Source: Desulfobulbaceae bacterium
GTDB taxonomy: Bacteria > Desulfobacterota > Desulfobulbia > Desulfobulbales > Desulfobulbaceae
Length of the DNA: 64,000 nucleotides
Assembly (NCBI GenBank): GCA_023544645.1
Contig: JAMJFO010000005.1
Span: 1-64,000, forward strand
Reading direction: 5' to 3'
Notes under the pieces: generated by a model
Databases searched by the model: none
What the model was told of the DNA's origin: nothing
The model's input: the letters and a program-made list of their open reading frames with translations, nothing else
Position numbers and translations under genes: made by a program
In this document: in pieces, positions 54,491 to 63,042 of the stretch
Layout of the letters: each line of letters begins with the position of its first letter
Numbering within the stretch: position 1 is the first letter of the stretch

Positions 54491-55288
54491 ATGCTCACCT
54501 ATCCTGAAATAGACCCGGTCATCATTTCTTTCGGCATATTCAAGGTGCGCTGGTACGGACTCATGTACCTGCTGGGATTCGGCGCCACCTATTTTCTGGT
54601 TCTCAGGCAGCTGAAGCAGTTCAAGTGGCAGGAGCTTGCTCGGCAGTTCGACAACCTCAACCTGTACCTTATCCTTGGCGTAATCCTGGGCGGCAGGCTG
54701 GGATATGTCCTCTTTTACCAGCCTGCCTATTACCTTCGCCATCCCCTTGAGATCCTGGCCACCTGGGAAGGGGGCATGTCCTTTCACGGCGGCTGCATCG
54801 GGGTGATCCTTGCCGGCATTTTGTTCTGCCGGTACCACCGTCTTGATTTCTGGAAAGGAGCGGACCTCTATGTGGTCACGGTGCCCATCGGCCTGGGACT
54901 CGGCCGGATCGGCAACTTTATCAATGGCGAACTCTACGGCCGGGTAACCGATGTCCCCTGGGGTATGGTTTTTCCCGGCGGCGGCCCCCTGCCCCGTCAT
55001 CCTTCCCAGATCTACGAGGCCCTGCTGGAAGGGCTGATCCTTTTCATCCTGCTCTGGTCGCTCAAAAACAGACCCTGGCGGACAGCGCCCTCACGTATCT
55101 GGCCGCACGGTTCCATGCTGGCCCTGTTTCTCGTCGCCTACGGGATCATCCGCATCATCGTTGAATTTTTCCGCGAGCCGGATCCACACCTCGGCGAAGT
55201 ACTGCTCGGCTTTACCATGGGCCAGATCCTGAGCGGCATAATGATGGCCGCAGGCCTGCTGCTTTGGTCATTAAGAGTCAAAAAATGA
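54491..55288 (+). CDS. lgt: Prolipoprotein diacylglyceryl transferase
   Basis: Lgt transfers a diacylglyceryl group from phosphatidylglycerol to the lipobox cysteine of prolipoproteins. The 265-residue product has about seven membrane segments and the family signatures WYGLMYLLGF, GGRLGYVLFY, WEGGMSFHGGCIG, then GRIGNFINGELYGRVTD and HPSQIYEALLEG. It is the last gene of the trk/mnmG operon. The third enzyme of the same pathway, lnt, is at 12230. Confidence 0.96.
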   Translation: MLTYPEIDPVIISFGIFKVRWYGLMYLLGFGATYFLVLRQLKQFKWQELARQFDNLNLYLILGVILGGRLGYVLFYQPAYYLRHPLEILATWEGGMSFHGGCIGVILAGILFCRYHRLDFWKGADLYVVTVPIGLGLGRIGNFINGELYGRVTDVPWGMVFPGGGPLPRHPSQIYEALLEGLILFILLWSLKNRPWRTAPSRIWPHGSMLALFLVAYGIIRIIVEFFREPDPHLGEVLLGFTMGQILSGIMMAAGLLLWSLRVKK

Positions 55289-55383
55289 TCAATGCTTTGC
55301 AACCGGCATGAAAGATGCTTAAAATTGACCAAACAGCTCAACAACGCAAGTGTACTGACACCGGCATTTTATGGGAGAAAACA

Positions 55384-55611
55384 ATGACGACGCTTAAAGC
55401 CGTCATCCTGCTTATCATCAGTGCAACGCTGCTCTGCTCCTGTTCAGGTGACAATGAAAAAAATGGCGAAACAGGAAAAATCGAATCCATGACCAAAGAA
55501 ATGGGCCAGGAAGCCGTTCGCGTTATCAAAACCCCCATTGAAAAGGCCCAGGCAGTAGCCGACAAAGAAGAAAAGCGGACTGACGAAATGAATGACCGCA
55601 ACAACCAGTAA
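55384..55611 (+). CDS. Small lipoprotein of unknown function
   Basis: The 75-residue product from the ATG at 55384 (in-frame starts upstream lack a ribosome site) has a hydrophobic signal segment ending SATLLCSC, a lipobox, then a charged helix rich in Lys, Glu and Met (GKIESMTKEMGQEAVRV, then KAQAVADKEEKRTDE). It is probably attached to a membrane by lipid. No function can be proposed. Confidence 0.6.
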   Translation: MTTLKAVILLIISATLLCSCSGDNEKNGETGKIESMTKEMGQEAVRVIKTPIEKAQAVADKEEKRTDEMNDRNNQ

Positions 55612-55712
55612 CCAAATAATCCAATCCATTCAGTCATGCTCTATTTTGCCTATGGCTCAAACCTCTCCTTTGCCCGGCTGAGAAAAAGAGTTTTATTTCA
55701 TTCTACACAGCA

Positions 55713-56363
55713 ATGCCCGGACAGAACCTGCTGAAAATTTACAGACTGTATGCATCCTGGGCCGAGGAATTCGCCTTTGCCTGCCGGAAAGGGTGCTCCA
55801 CCTGCTGCACCCAGAGCGTTTCCATGACCATGCTGGAAGGAGAATTAATCCATGATTACATCCGGTCGCAGAGGCCGGAACTCATGAACATTCTGGATAA
55901 CCTCCCCGAGGGTTCCTCACCTCCGAAAACAACCAACCAGTTCGCTGCCGCCTGTCTGATGGAAGAAGAAAGCGACGACGGCCCGGTCTCCTGGAACATG
56001 GCCCCCTGCGTCTTTCTGCGTGATAACTGCTGCAGCATCTACCCGGTCCGATCGTTCATGTGCAGGAGTTTCGGCTCAACGGTCCGATGCGATATGCTGG
56101 GTGAGGCCGAGATTGAACCTCTTTTCCTGACCTTGAACACCGCCATTCTGCAATGCATAGAACATCTTGATCAAGGACGGCCCTGGGGCAACATGAACAC
56201 CATCCTGCAGATGGTGCAGGAAAAAAGATCCGGAGAATGGGGCCGCCAGATAAAAAATGTTCGTGTCTGTTCTCCCCTGCCGGGCTTCCTTATCCCCCCG
56301 GATGAAGCTGACTCCATGCGCGGCAAGCTGCAAATACTCATGGATATTGTCGGCAGGGGGTGA
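55713..56363 (+). CDS. YkgJ-type cysteine cluster protein
   Basis: The 216-residue product has the zinc- or iron-chelating cysteine arrangement of the YkgJ family: CRKGCSTCC near residue 25, then FLRDNCCSIYPVRSFMCRSFG around 108-128. It is soluble and cytoplasmic. Family members are often near flagellar, lipoprotein or proteolysis genes, without agreed function. It starts at the ATG at 55713. Confidence 0.85.
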   Translation: MPGQNLLKIYRLYASWAEEFAFACRKGCSTCCTQSVSMTMLEGELIHDYIRSQRPELMNILDNLPEGSSPPKTTNQFAAACLMEEESDDGPVSWNMAPCVFLRDNCCSIYPVRSFMCRSFGSTVRCDMLGEAEIEPLFLTLNTAILQCIEHLDQGRPWGNMNTILQMVQEKRSGEWGRQIKNVRVCSPLPGFLIPPDEADSMRGKLQILMDIVGRG

Positions 56364-56396
56364 TTCCGGTCAGGAGGAAATCCCGGTACAAAAAAA

Positions 56397-56420
56397 GACG
56401 GGCCCCCTGAGGGACCCGTC
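56397..56420 (-). terminator. Rho-independent terminator of the SlyD-like gene
   Basis: On the minus strand GACGGGTCCC and GGGGCCCGTC form a stem with one mismatch around a four-base loop, followed by seven T (56390-56396). It lies about 125 bases past the SlyD-like stop. The palindrome at 56434-56528 sits between stop and terminator and is therefore transcribed. Confidence 0.75.
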
Positions 56421-56433
56421 CTGAAACAACAAT

Positions 56434-56528
56434 CTAGTGTCCGTCCAGAAACGGTCTTTTCGGAGTCTCGCAGGCTCGCTTACCTGACCTCGAACAAAAA
56501 TCCTCGTTTCTGGATGGACACAATCTAG
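56434..56528. repeat. Imperfect intergenic palindrome in the 3-prime region of the SlyD-like gene
   Basis: GTGTCCGTCCAGAAACG (left arm, within 56438-56454) pairs with CGTTTCTGGATGGACAC (right arm, within 56505-56521) with one mismatch, flanked by CTAG-type ends. The apex holds GGCTCGCTTACC (56473-56484), complement GGTAAGCGAGCC, shared with the palindromes at 17889 and 40244. Confidence 0.7.
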
Positions 56529-56544
56529 CGAAAAAACCTGTCCA

Positions 56545-57075
56545 TCAGCAGCTGCATCCGGATCCGCAATTGCTCTGCTCATCAGTTCCACAACCGCAGC
56601 CGCAGGCAGCTGACTGCTGTTCAAGCTGGGCCAGCTCCGCCGCGCTGGGCTCCCTGACTTCAACGACCTTGACGTCAAAATGGAGCTGTTCACCGGCCAG
56701 TGGATGGTTCAGGTCAACGACGACCATGTTGTTGTCTTTCACTTCTTTAATTTTCAACATTACCGGCCCCTGCGGCCCCTGGGCCTGAAAGGTCATTCCA
56801 GGCTCAACTTCGCAGTCAGCGGGAAACTGGTCCCCGGGAATTTCCTGGAGCAGATTTTCGTTGACTGCTCCGTAGCCATCTTCCGGATCAACAACGATCT
56901 TTTCCTGGTCCCCTGCTGTCTTGCCCATGAGCTGGCTCTCCAGGCCGGGAATGATTTGACCCGTCCCGGTTATAAAACCGAAAGGCCGGCCTTCAGGAGA
57001 ACTGTCCACTTCTTCCCCGGAAGCAAGGCTCAGTTTGTAATCAATTGCGACGTACACATTGTTATCAATTTGCAT
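56545..57075 (-). CDS. slyD: FKBP-type peptidyl-prolyl isomerase, SlyD-like
   Basis: The 176-residue product has the FKBP domain halves YKLSLASGEEVDSS, FGFITGTGQIIPGLESQLMG and the inserted flap domain (about 75-130, QEIPGDQFPADCEVEPG). It ends in a cysteine-rich tail with CGCGCG and CGSGCSC. E. coli SlyD has a His/Cys tail that binds nickel for hydrogenase assembly; here the tail is Cys-only. It catalyses proline isomerisation and acts as a chaperone in the cytoplasm. Its terminator is at 56397-56420 with a palindrome between. Confidence 0.9.
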   Translation of the reverse strand: MQIDNNVYVAIDYKLSLASGEEVDSSPEGRPFGFITGTGQIIPGLESQLMGKTAGDQEKIVVDPEDGYGAVNENLLQEIPGDQFPADCEVEPGMTFQAQGPQGPVMLKIKEVKDNNMVVVDLNHPLAGEQLHFDVKVVEVREPSAAELAQLEQQSAACGCGCGTDEQSNCGSGCSC

Positions 57076-57284
57076 AATCTACCTCTTCACTTAAAAAAAA
57101 TCCCGATGCTGCCGGATGTTCCGGCTTCATCGGGTTCCACTGTTACTTTTATAAATAAATCGTTTGTGCCGAAAGTCAACCCGCAAAACCTCGGCAGACT
57201 GAAACTTTTTCCCCGAAAGGACGAATACTCTTCTTCTTACGGCTGTCCGGAAAATTTCACCAGCTGTACTTCAATCCTCTCCGG

Positions 57285-58418
57285 TCATGCTCCATGAACA
57301 AAGTCAATGATCGTTACTTCAGGAGGCGCAAGGAAGCGAATGGGCGGCCCCCACGTGCCGCTGCCGTTTGATATATACAGATAGCCGTATTCAAGCATGT
57401 TTATGCCGCCGGGATAGTGGAACAAAAGCCAGGGGAACAGGTTATAAGGGAATATCTGCCCCTTGTGGGTATGACCGGACAACTGGATATCGAACAGGCC
57501 GACACTTTCGGGATTAACAACAGCCCGGTGTTTGAGAAGGACGGTGAAGGTATTCCTCCGCTGCCGGCGGAGCAGTTCCAGCTCTTTTCCTTCAGCCTTG
57601 TCGCCAAAGCGTTCCGATGCCTGGTCATCAATGCCGACAAAGGCAATCCCGCTGACGTTGACAACCTGGTTGCGCAACATCATGAATCCGGCTTTATCCG
57701 CAAAATCAAGCGACTCCGCCAGCCCAGCATAAAACTCATGATTGCCGGTGACCGCCAGCTTGCCATAAGGCGGATTCACCTGCTCCAGCATTTTGCCGAC
57801 CCTGGTGAGATCATTCAACTGGCCGTCAACCAGGTCGCCGGTTGACACCAGCAGGTCCGGTTCCGCCTCTTTCACTTTAGCCAGGATTCGTTCCAGCCTC
57901 TTCTCCCGCACTATCAGGCCGAGATGCACGTCGGATATCATGGCCACCCGCAGTCTTGCAGCATTCTGTGGTATCTTGGGACTGGTCAGGGTTATATGCA
58001 CGGTGCGGATCTGGTTGGCCTCGAAAAGGCCGTAGCAGTAAACAGCCAGTACGATCACCAGCTGGACGAGAAACCTTCTACGCCTGTACTGGCTGGTTAA
58101 TTGAGCAGGTTTTTTCCTCAGCCGTAAAAACAACCATTTTCCCATGGCGCAAACGTCATAAAACGCGGCAACCGCCACAAAGAGCAGCAGTATCCCCATC
58201 CAGGTAAATCCCGCGTAGGCCAGGATTCTCGGTCCGGTTTCCAGCCCCTGCTCTTCAGCCAGACGAACAATAATCGGTGAAGCAGTCATAAATACCGAGA
58301 ACAGGGCAGTGAACACAATGGTCTTTCTGCCGTACTGCAGCGAGAGAAATGCATGATAAAAAGCATACAGATGCATCAGCAGGTAAATCGAAATATACAA
58401 GGCAAGAAACAGGGTCAT
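57285..58418 (-). CDS. Membrane-anchored metallophosphoesterase
   Basis: The ATG at 58418 follows GGAG; the longer open frame upstream covers a repeat and is not believed. The 377-residue product has about four membrane segments (residues 1-150) and a calcineurin-like phosphoesterase domain with the metal motifs ISDVHLGLIV, STGDLVDG, VTGNHEFYAG and LSGHTHKGQ. The YaeI-like group acts on phospholipid or lipid-A-type substrates at the membrane; here the substrate is unknown. The gene is divergent from the metalloprotease at 58804. Confidence 0.85.
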   Translation of the reverse strand: MTLFLALYISIYLLMHLYAFYHAFLSLQYGRKTIVFTALFSVFMTASPIIVRLAEEQGLETGPRILAYAGFTWMGILLLFVAVAAFYDVCAMGKWLFLRLRKKPAQLTSQYRRRRFLVQLVIVLAVYCYGLFEANQIRTVHITLTSPKIPQNAARLRVAMISDVHLGLIVREKRLERILAKVKEAEPDLLVSTGDLVDGQLNDLTRVGKMLEQVNPPYGKLAVTGNHEFYAGLAESLDFADKAGFMMLRNQVVNVSGIAFVGIDDQASERFGDKAEGKELELLRRQRRNTFTVLLKHRAVVNPESVGLFDIQLSGHTHKGQIFPYNLFPWLLFHYPGGINMLEYGYLYISNGSGTWGPPIRFLAPPEVTIIDFVHGA

Positions 58419-58803
58419 TGATATCGCTCCGGACCAAAAAAAACCTTTGAGAATGGCAGAATCAAGTATGATGGCGTCGTAAAAAATCCGATCTACTGCG
58501 TCATAGCGGGTACGGCCGATGCTCGACGTAACATATGTACGCCTCCGCTTGACCGACACCACTATTCCTTGTATATCGAAATTTTTACTTAGCCATCTTT
58601 TAGTGTGTGATGGACTTTTTACGAGTCCATCAAGTATATAACTGTATGCTGATATAAAAAAATATTCAACTTTCCTCCCGCTCACCTGTCAGGACGGAGT
58701 AAGCGCCTTTATCCGCCTTCCCTTGCAAATTGGCCCTGCCGGACTTAACGTTGTTTACCAGGCATCAATAATTCAAGAGTGTTGCGCAGATCATCTGCCC
58801 CTA
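58419..58803. other. Divergent intergenic region with inverted repeats
   Basis: The region between the metallophosphoesterase and metalloprotease starts. It contains the inverted repeat listed at 58470-58631. Otherwise it is AT-rich in its second part. No promoter hexamer pair is convincing. Confidence 0.5.
58470..58631. repeat. Intergenic inverted repeat with two homologous arms
   Basis: GATGGCGTCGTAAAAAATCC (58470-58489) recurs inverted as the right hairpin GATGGACT - TTTTACG - AGTCCATC (58609-58631), which itself has an 8-bp stem. TTTTACTTAGCCATC (58583-58597) is a further partial inverse of the left arm. A symmetrical centre around GTAACATATGTAC lies between. Such long palindromes are typical of mobile intergenic repeats. 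Confidence 0.6.
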
Positions 58804-59403
58804 ATGAAATCACCATCCCTTTTATTCCTGTTCTGCCTGCTCGTTCTGCTTCCGGCACTCCCGGCATACTCCGCAATAGATCATACCCTGCCGGCTTCTG
58901 TTGCGCATCAACCCATCCTTCACGTCCCCCTCCGCGTCCATCTCGGCAACAGCGGCAGAAGCCCCGGGGAATGGCTGCCGATCCTTGAAGAAATAAACTT
59001 CATCTGGCTTTCCCAGGCCGGAATCTGCTTTGCAATGCATACGGTCACCCACGATGAGGAACTTGAAAATGGCTTTGACCTGTGGTTTGAATTGACCATC
59101 CCGGAATGGAACGGCTATTTCACCGGCCCGCACGATATGCATGTACGGGACAATCCTGACCTGCGGCCGGCCAGGCGGTCCGCCACCTCACCGGCCGCCC
59201 GCACAGCCGCCCATGAAATCGGCCACGCCCTCGGCCTTGCCCACAGGCAGGATTCCGACGAGAATCTCATGCGTTCCAAAACGTACGGATGGCAGCTGGA
59301 TGAAAATGAGACAACCCGGGCCCGAACGGCCGCCGAACAACTGAACGGCGTCAGCACAGGCAGCCTGCCCTGCGGTCCGCCGGAAATTCACTTAACCCCG
59401 TAA
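58804..59403 (+). CDS. Small secreted zinc metalloprotease (matrixin-like)
   Basis: The ATG at 58804 gives 199 residues with a Sec signal peptide (core 6-22). The catalytic zinc motif AAHEIGHALGLAH is at about residue 137, fitting H-E-x-x-H-x-x-G-x-x-H metzincins, followed by ENLMRSKTYGWQL, whose Met supplies the Met-turn. There is no prodomain of normal size; residues 25-115 form the short N-terminal half with FIWLSQAGICFAMH. A secreted protease acting in the periplasm or outside is likely. Confidence 0.8.
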   Translation: MKSPSLLFLFCLLVLLPALPAYSAIDHTLPASVAHQPILHVPLRVHLGNSGRSPGEWLPILEEINFIWLSQAGICFAMHTVTHDEELENGFDLWFELTIPEWNGYFTGPHDMHVRDNPDLRPARRSATSPAARTAAHEIGHALGLAHRQDSDENLMRSKTYGWQLDENETTRARTAAEQLNGVSTGSLPCGPPEIHLTP

Positions 59404-59489
59404 TCGGTAGATTTTATTGTACATTCTGTCCAAAATCATGTCATAATAAAGATGTTGCACCAAATCCCAATCTGCCAGGACGTCACATT

Positions 59490-61967
59490 ATGGCCGCAAA
59501 AACCGATGCCCGCTGCAGCAGGCTGCTGGACATTCTTTTCAACCCCCGCGACAGGGAGGAGATAAAAAACAGCATTCTCTATCACCTGATGAGCCTGCAG
59601 GGGAGAGATCCTGAACGGGCCGGCCCCGGCGACATGTACAAGGCAATCGCCTACATGATGCGTGATTCCCTGGTGGAAAAATGGATCAGGACCCAGCGGC
59701 AATATTACACGGGCAAAAAAAAGAGGGTCTACTACCTGTCCATGGAATTTCTCGTGGGCCGTTCCTTGGACAACAGCCTGATCAACATGGGCATCAGGGA
59801 TATTGCCGCGGATGCGCTGGAAGAGCTGGGATTTGATCTCGATGAAATAATCGAGAAAGAAGAGGACGCCGCCCTGGGCAACGGCGGCCTGGGAAGGCTT
59901 GCCGCCTGTTTCATGGACTCCATCGCCACGATGAAAATCCCGGCCTACGGTTACGGGATAAACTACGAGTACGGATTATTCTACCAGCGGATTATTAACG
60001 GCTACCAGGTGGAAAGCCCGGACAACTGGATGCGGTTCGGAACGGCCTGGGAATTTGAACGGCCCATGCCGCTCTACCCCATTAATTTCTACGGCAGGGT
60101 TGAAACGAAACTCGACGACAACGGCCGCCTCCGTTCAGAGTGGATCGACACCGAAGTTGTCATGGCCGTGGCCTGCGACGTTCTGGTGCCGGGATTTTGC
60201 AACAATAATGTCGTCAACATGCGGCTGTGGAAGGCCAAGGCGTCGCGCGAGCTCGATCTGGCCTTTTTCGACCGGGGCGATTACATCGGCGCCGTGCATA
60301 CCAAGGTCCATTCGGAAACCATCTCCAAGATCCTTTACCCCCCGGACAAGGCTCACGCCGGGCAGGAACTCCGCCTGAAACAGCAGTATTTTTTTGTCGC
60401 CGCCACCTTCCAGGACATCTTCAGACGCTACAACCGGATCAATGACGATCTGCGCGGCTTCAGCAGCCAGATCGCCGTCCAGCTCAATGACACCCACCCG
60501 GCCATCGCCATCCCTGAACTGATGCGCCTGCTGCTCGACGAATTCGGCATCTCCTGGGAGCAGGCCTGGGAAACCTGCGTCAACACCTTTGCCTACACCA
60601 ACCATACGCTGATGCCCGAGGCCCTTGAAACCTGGGCCGTGGACATGCTGGAGGGCCTCCTTCCCCGGCACCTGCAGATTATTTACGAGATCAACCAGCG
60701 GTTCATCGACCGGCTGCGGGATATCTACCCGGGGGACGAAGAAAAAATCAGGGAAATGTCCCTGATTGATGAAGGACCGCCGAAACGGGTCCGCATGGCC
60801 AATCTGGCGATTATCGGCAGCCATTCGGTCAACGGTGTAGCCGCCTTGCATACTACCCTGCTCAAAAACAAAATGTTCAGACATTTCCATGAACTCTATC
60901 CCGACCGGTTCAACAACAAGACCAACGGCATCACCCCCCGGCGCTGGCTCCTGCTGTGCAATCCGCCCCTGAGCAATCTTATCAGCAAAAGGATCGGCAC
61001 CGACTGGATCACCGATCTGACAAAGCTCAAGCAATTGACCCGGTATGCGGACGATAAGGTTTTTCAGGAAATGTTCATGGCCGTGAAAAAAACAAATAAA
61101 AGACGCCTTGCCCGACTTATCTCCACGCTCTGCGGCGTTGACGTGGATACGGAATCGCTTTTTGACGTGCAGGTGAAACGCATTCACGAGTACAAACGGC
61201 AGCTGCTGAACATCCTGCATGTCATAACTCTCTACCACCGCATTGTCTCGCAGCCGGAAAAGGACTTCCTGCCCCGCACCGTCATCTTCGCCGGCAAGGC
61301 CGCGCCGGGATACCGGAAGGCGAAGCTGATCATCAAGCTGATCACCTCGGTGGCGGAAACCATCAACTGCGATCTGCGGGTCCGTGATCTGCTGAAAGTG
61401 ATCTTTCTGCCCAATTACGGCGTCTCCCTTGCCGAGAAAATCATCCCGGCGGCCGATCTTTCGCAACAGATCTCCACCGCCGGCACCGAGGCCTCGGGCA
61501 CAGGGAACATGAAGTTTGCCCTCAACGGCGCCTTGACCATCGGCACGCTGGACGGAGCCAACGTGGAGATACGGGAAGAGGTCGGCCCGGACAATATCTT
61601 CATCTTTGGCCTCACTGTCGAACAGGCGGAATATGAACGGAAAATGCCGGGACGAACTCCCCGGTCCATCTACGAACAGAACCCCGAGATCCGTCTCGTG
61701 GTCGACAGCATCCGCGATGGATCATTCAGCAAATCCAATAAAAATCTTTTTCAATCCATTGTGGACGACCTGCTTGACCATCATCGCGACCCGTACCTGC
61801 ACCTGATCGATCTTGAAGATTATCTGCAATGCCAGGAACAGGTCGCCCGGACCTACCGTGACAAGAAAAAATGGTGTAGAATGGCAATTCACAATGTCGC
61901 CAACATGGGCAAGTTTTCCAGTGACCGGACAATTCAGCAATATGCATCTGAGATCTGGGGAGTATGA
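59490..61967 (+). CDS. glgP: Glycogen/starch phosphorylase
   Basis: The enzyme releases glucose-1-phosphate from alpha-1,4-glucans with pyridoxal phosphate. The 825-residue length matches GlgP/MalP. Signatures are VYYLSMEFLVGRSLDNSLIN, EDAALGNGGLGRLAACFMDS, NDTHPAIAIPELMR, then HEYKRQLLN and the cofactor site EASGTGNMKFALNGALTIGT with the Lys at about residue 675. No glycogen-synthesis genes are seen nearby. It starts at the ATG 59490. Confidence 0.96.
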   Translation: MAAKTDARCSRLLDILFNPRDREEIKNSILYHLMSLQGRDPERAGPGDMYKAIAYMMRDSLVEKWIRTQRQYYTGKKKRVYYLSMEFLVGRSLDNSLINMGIRDIAADALEELGFDLDEIIEKEEDAALGNGGLGRLAACFMDSIATMKIPAYGYGINYEYGLFYQRIINGYQVESPDNWMRFGTAWEFERPMPLYPINFYGRVETKLDDNGRLRSEWIDTEVVMAVACDVLVPGFCNNNVVNMRLWKAKASRELDLAFFDRGDYIGAVHTKVHSETISKILYPPDKAHAGQELRLKQQYFFVAATFQDIFRRYNRINDDLRGFSSQIAVQLNDTHPAIAIPELMRLLLDEFGISWEQAWETCVNTFAYTNHTLMPEALETWAVDMLEGLLPRHLQIIYEINQRFIDRLRDIYPGDEEKIREMSLIDEGPPKRVRMANLAIIGSHSVNGVAALHTTLLKNKMFRHFHELYPDRFNNKTNGITPRRWLLLCNPPLSNLISKRIGTDWITDLTKLKQLTRYADDKVFQEMFMAVKKTNKRRLARLISTLCGVDVDTESLFDVQVKRIHEYKRQLLNILHVITLYHRIVSQPEKDFLPRTVIFAGKAAPGYRKAKLIIKLITSVAETINCDLRVRDLLKVIFLPNYGVSLAEKIIPAADLSQQISTAGTEASGTGNMKFALNGALTIGTLDGANVEIREEVGPDNIFIFGLTVEQAEYERKMPGRTPRSIYEQNPEIRLVVDSIRDGSFSKSNKNLFQSIVDDLLDHHRDPYLHLIDLEDYLQCQEQVARTYRDKKKWCRMAIHNVANMGKFSSDRTIQQYASEIWGV

Positions 61968-62043
61968 ATCATGTTTCCGCCACCCGCTTCCGGGATTCAT
62001 CCTCTGCCGCCCCAGGGCGAAGAAAGAATTTTTCACTGACACC

Positions 62044-63042
62044 ATGACCACCACGCCGCTAACCATGAGAAACAGCCTTAGCCAATTCCCCCTACTGCTT
62101 CTGGTTTCAGCCTGCCTTATCCTTTCCGGCTGCCGGGAGAAACAGCAGAACTATTACCAGGGATATGTCGAGGGAGAATTTCTCCATGTCTCCTCCCCCA
62201 TTGGCGGCAGGCTGGAAGCGCTTGCTGTTTCCCGGGGAATGTCTGTTGCCGCGGGCGACGCCCTTTTCACTCTTGACCGCACGGTTGAAGCCGCCGAGGT
62301 CGCTGAAGCCGAGCAGGGGCTGCAACGGGCAGAAAACCAGCTGGCGGACCTGACCAAGGGGTTGCGCAGTTCAGAGATCCAGGCCATGGAGGCCCGCCGG
62401 GAGCAAGCCCGGGCTGTTTATGACCTTGCCAAAATCCAATATGAGCGCAGCAGGCAGCTTCTGCAACAGAAAGCTGCTGCCAGGGAGACCCTGGACAGGG
62501 CGAAGACGGAAATGGAACGGAGCGCCGCGGAAGTCGCCCAGCTGGACGCCGAACTCGAAACCGCCCGGCTCGGCGCCCGCCCCGATCTCATCGCAGCAGC
62601 CCGCACCGATGTCGATGCCGCCCGGCAGCGCCTTGTCCAGGCCCAATGGAGGATGGACGAGAAAAAACTGGCGGCCCCGCAGCAAGCGCTTGTCTTTGAT
62701 ACGTTTTATGTGGAAGGAGAATTCGTCCCGGCGGCCTACCCGGTTGTCAGCATCCTGCCCCCAGGCAATATCACGGTCCGTTTTTTCGTTCCAGAACCTG
62801 TTGTCGGCACCCTGAAGACAGGGCAGAAAATATCAATCAATTTTGACGGGGCAAAGAAACCGTACCAGGCGGCCGTCTCCTATATTTCTCCCCGGGCGGA
62901 ATATACGCCGCCGGTCATTTACAGCCGCGAAAGCCGCACCCACCTCGTCTTCATGATCGAGGCCCGGGTCAATGCCGATGATGCCACTGCCCTGCATCCG
63001 GGCCAGCCCGTGGATGTGCGCCTGGAGCCGCCCCATGGCTGA
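62044..63042 (+). CDS. HlyD-family periplasmic adaptor lipoprotein (YbhG-like)
   Basis: The 332-residue product has a signal segment ending LILSGC, a lipobox, so it is probably lipid-anchored. It has a biotinyl-like hybrid domain (VSSPIGGRLEALAVSRGMSV), a coiled-coil hairpin (about 85-195, with RREQARAVYDLAKIQYERS) and the C-terminal barrel region. Such adaptors bridge an ABC exporter to an outer membrane channel. The ABC ATPase gene overlaps its end by eight bases. Confidence 0.88.
   Translation: MTTTPLTMRNSLSQFPLLLLVSACLILSGCREKQQNYYQGYVEGEFLHVSSPIGGRLEALAVSRGMSVAAGDALFTLDRTVEAAEVAEAEQGLQRAENQLADLTKGLRSSEIQAMEARREQARAVYDLAKIQYERSRQLLQQKAAARETLDRAKTEMERSAAEVAQLDAELETARLGARPDLIAAARTDVDAARQRLVQAQWRMDEKKLAAPQQALVFDTFYVEGEFVPAAYPVVSILPPGNITVRFFVPEPVVGTLKTGQKISINFDGAKKPYQAAVSYISPRAEYTPPVIYSRESRTHLVFMIEARVNADDATALHPGQPVDVRLEPPHG

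Noticed and set aside
57285-58685. Longer version of the metallophosphoesterase (466 residues)
   Set aside because: The additional N-terminal 89 codons run through the intergenic inverted repeat, while an ATG with a ribosome site at 58418 begins the membrane segments.
60135-61466. Long open frame antisense to glgP (443 codons)
   Set aside because: Overlaps the conserved phosphorylase core and has no motif of its own.
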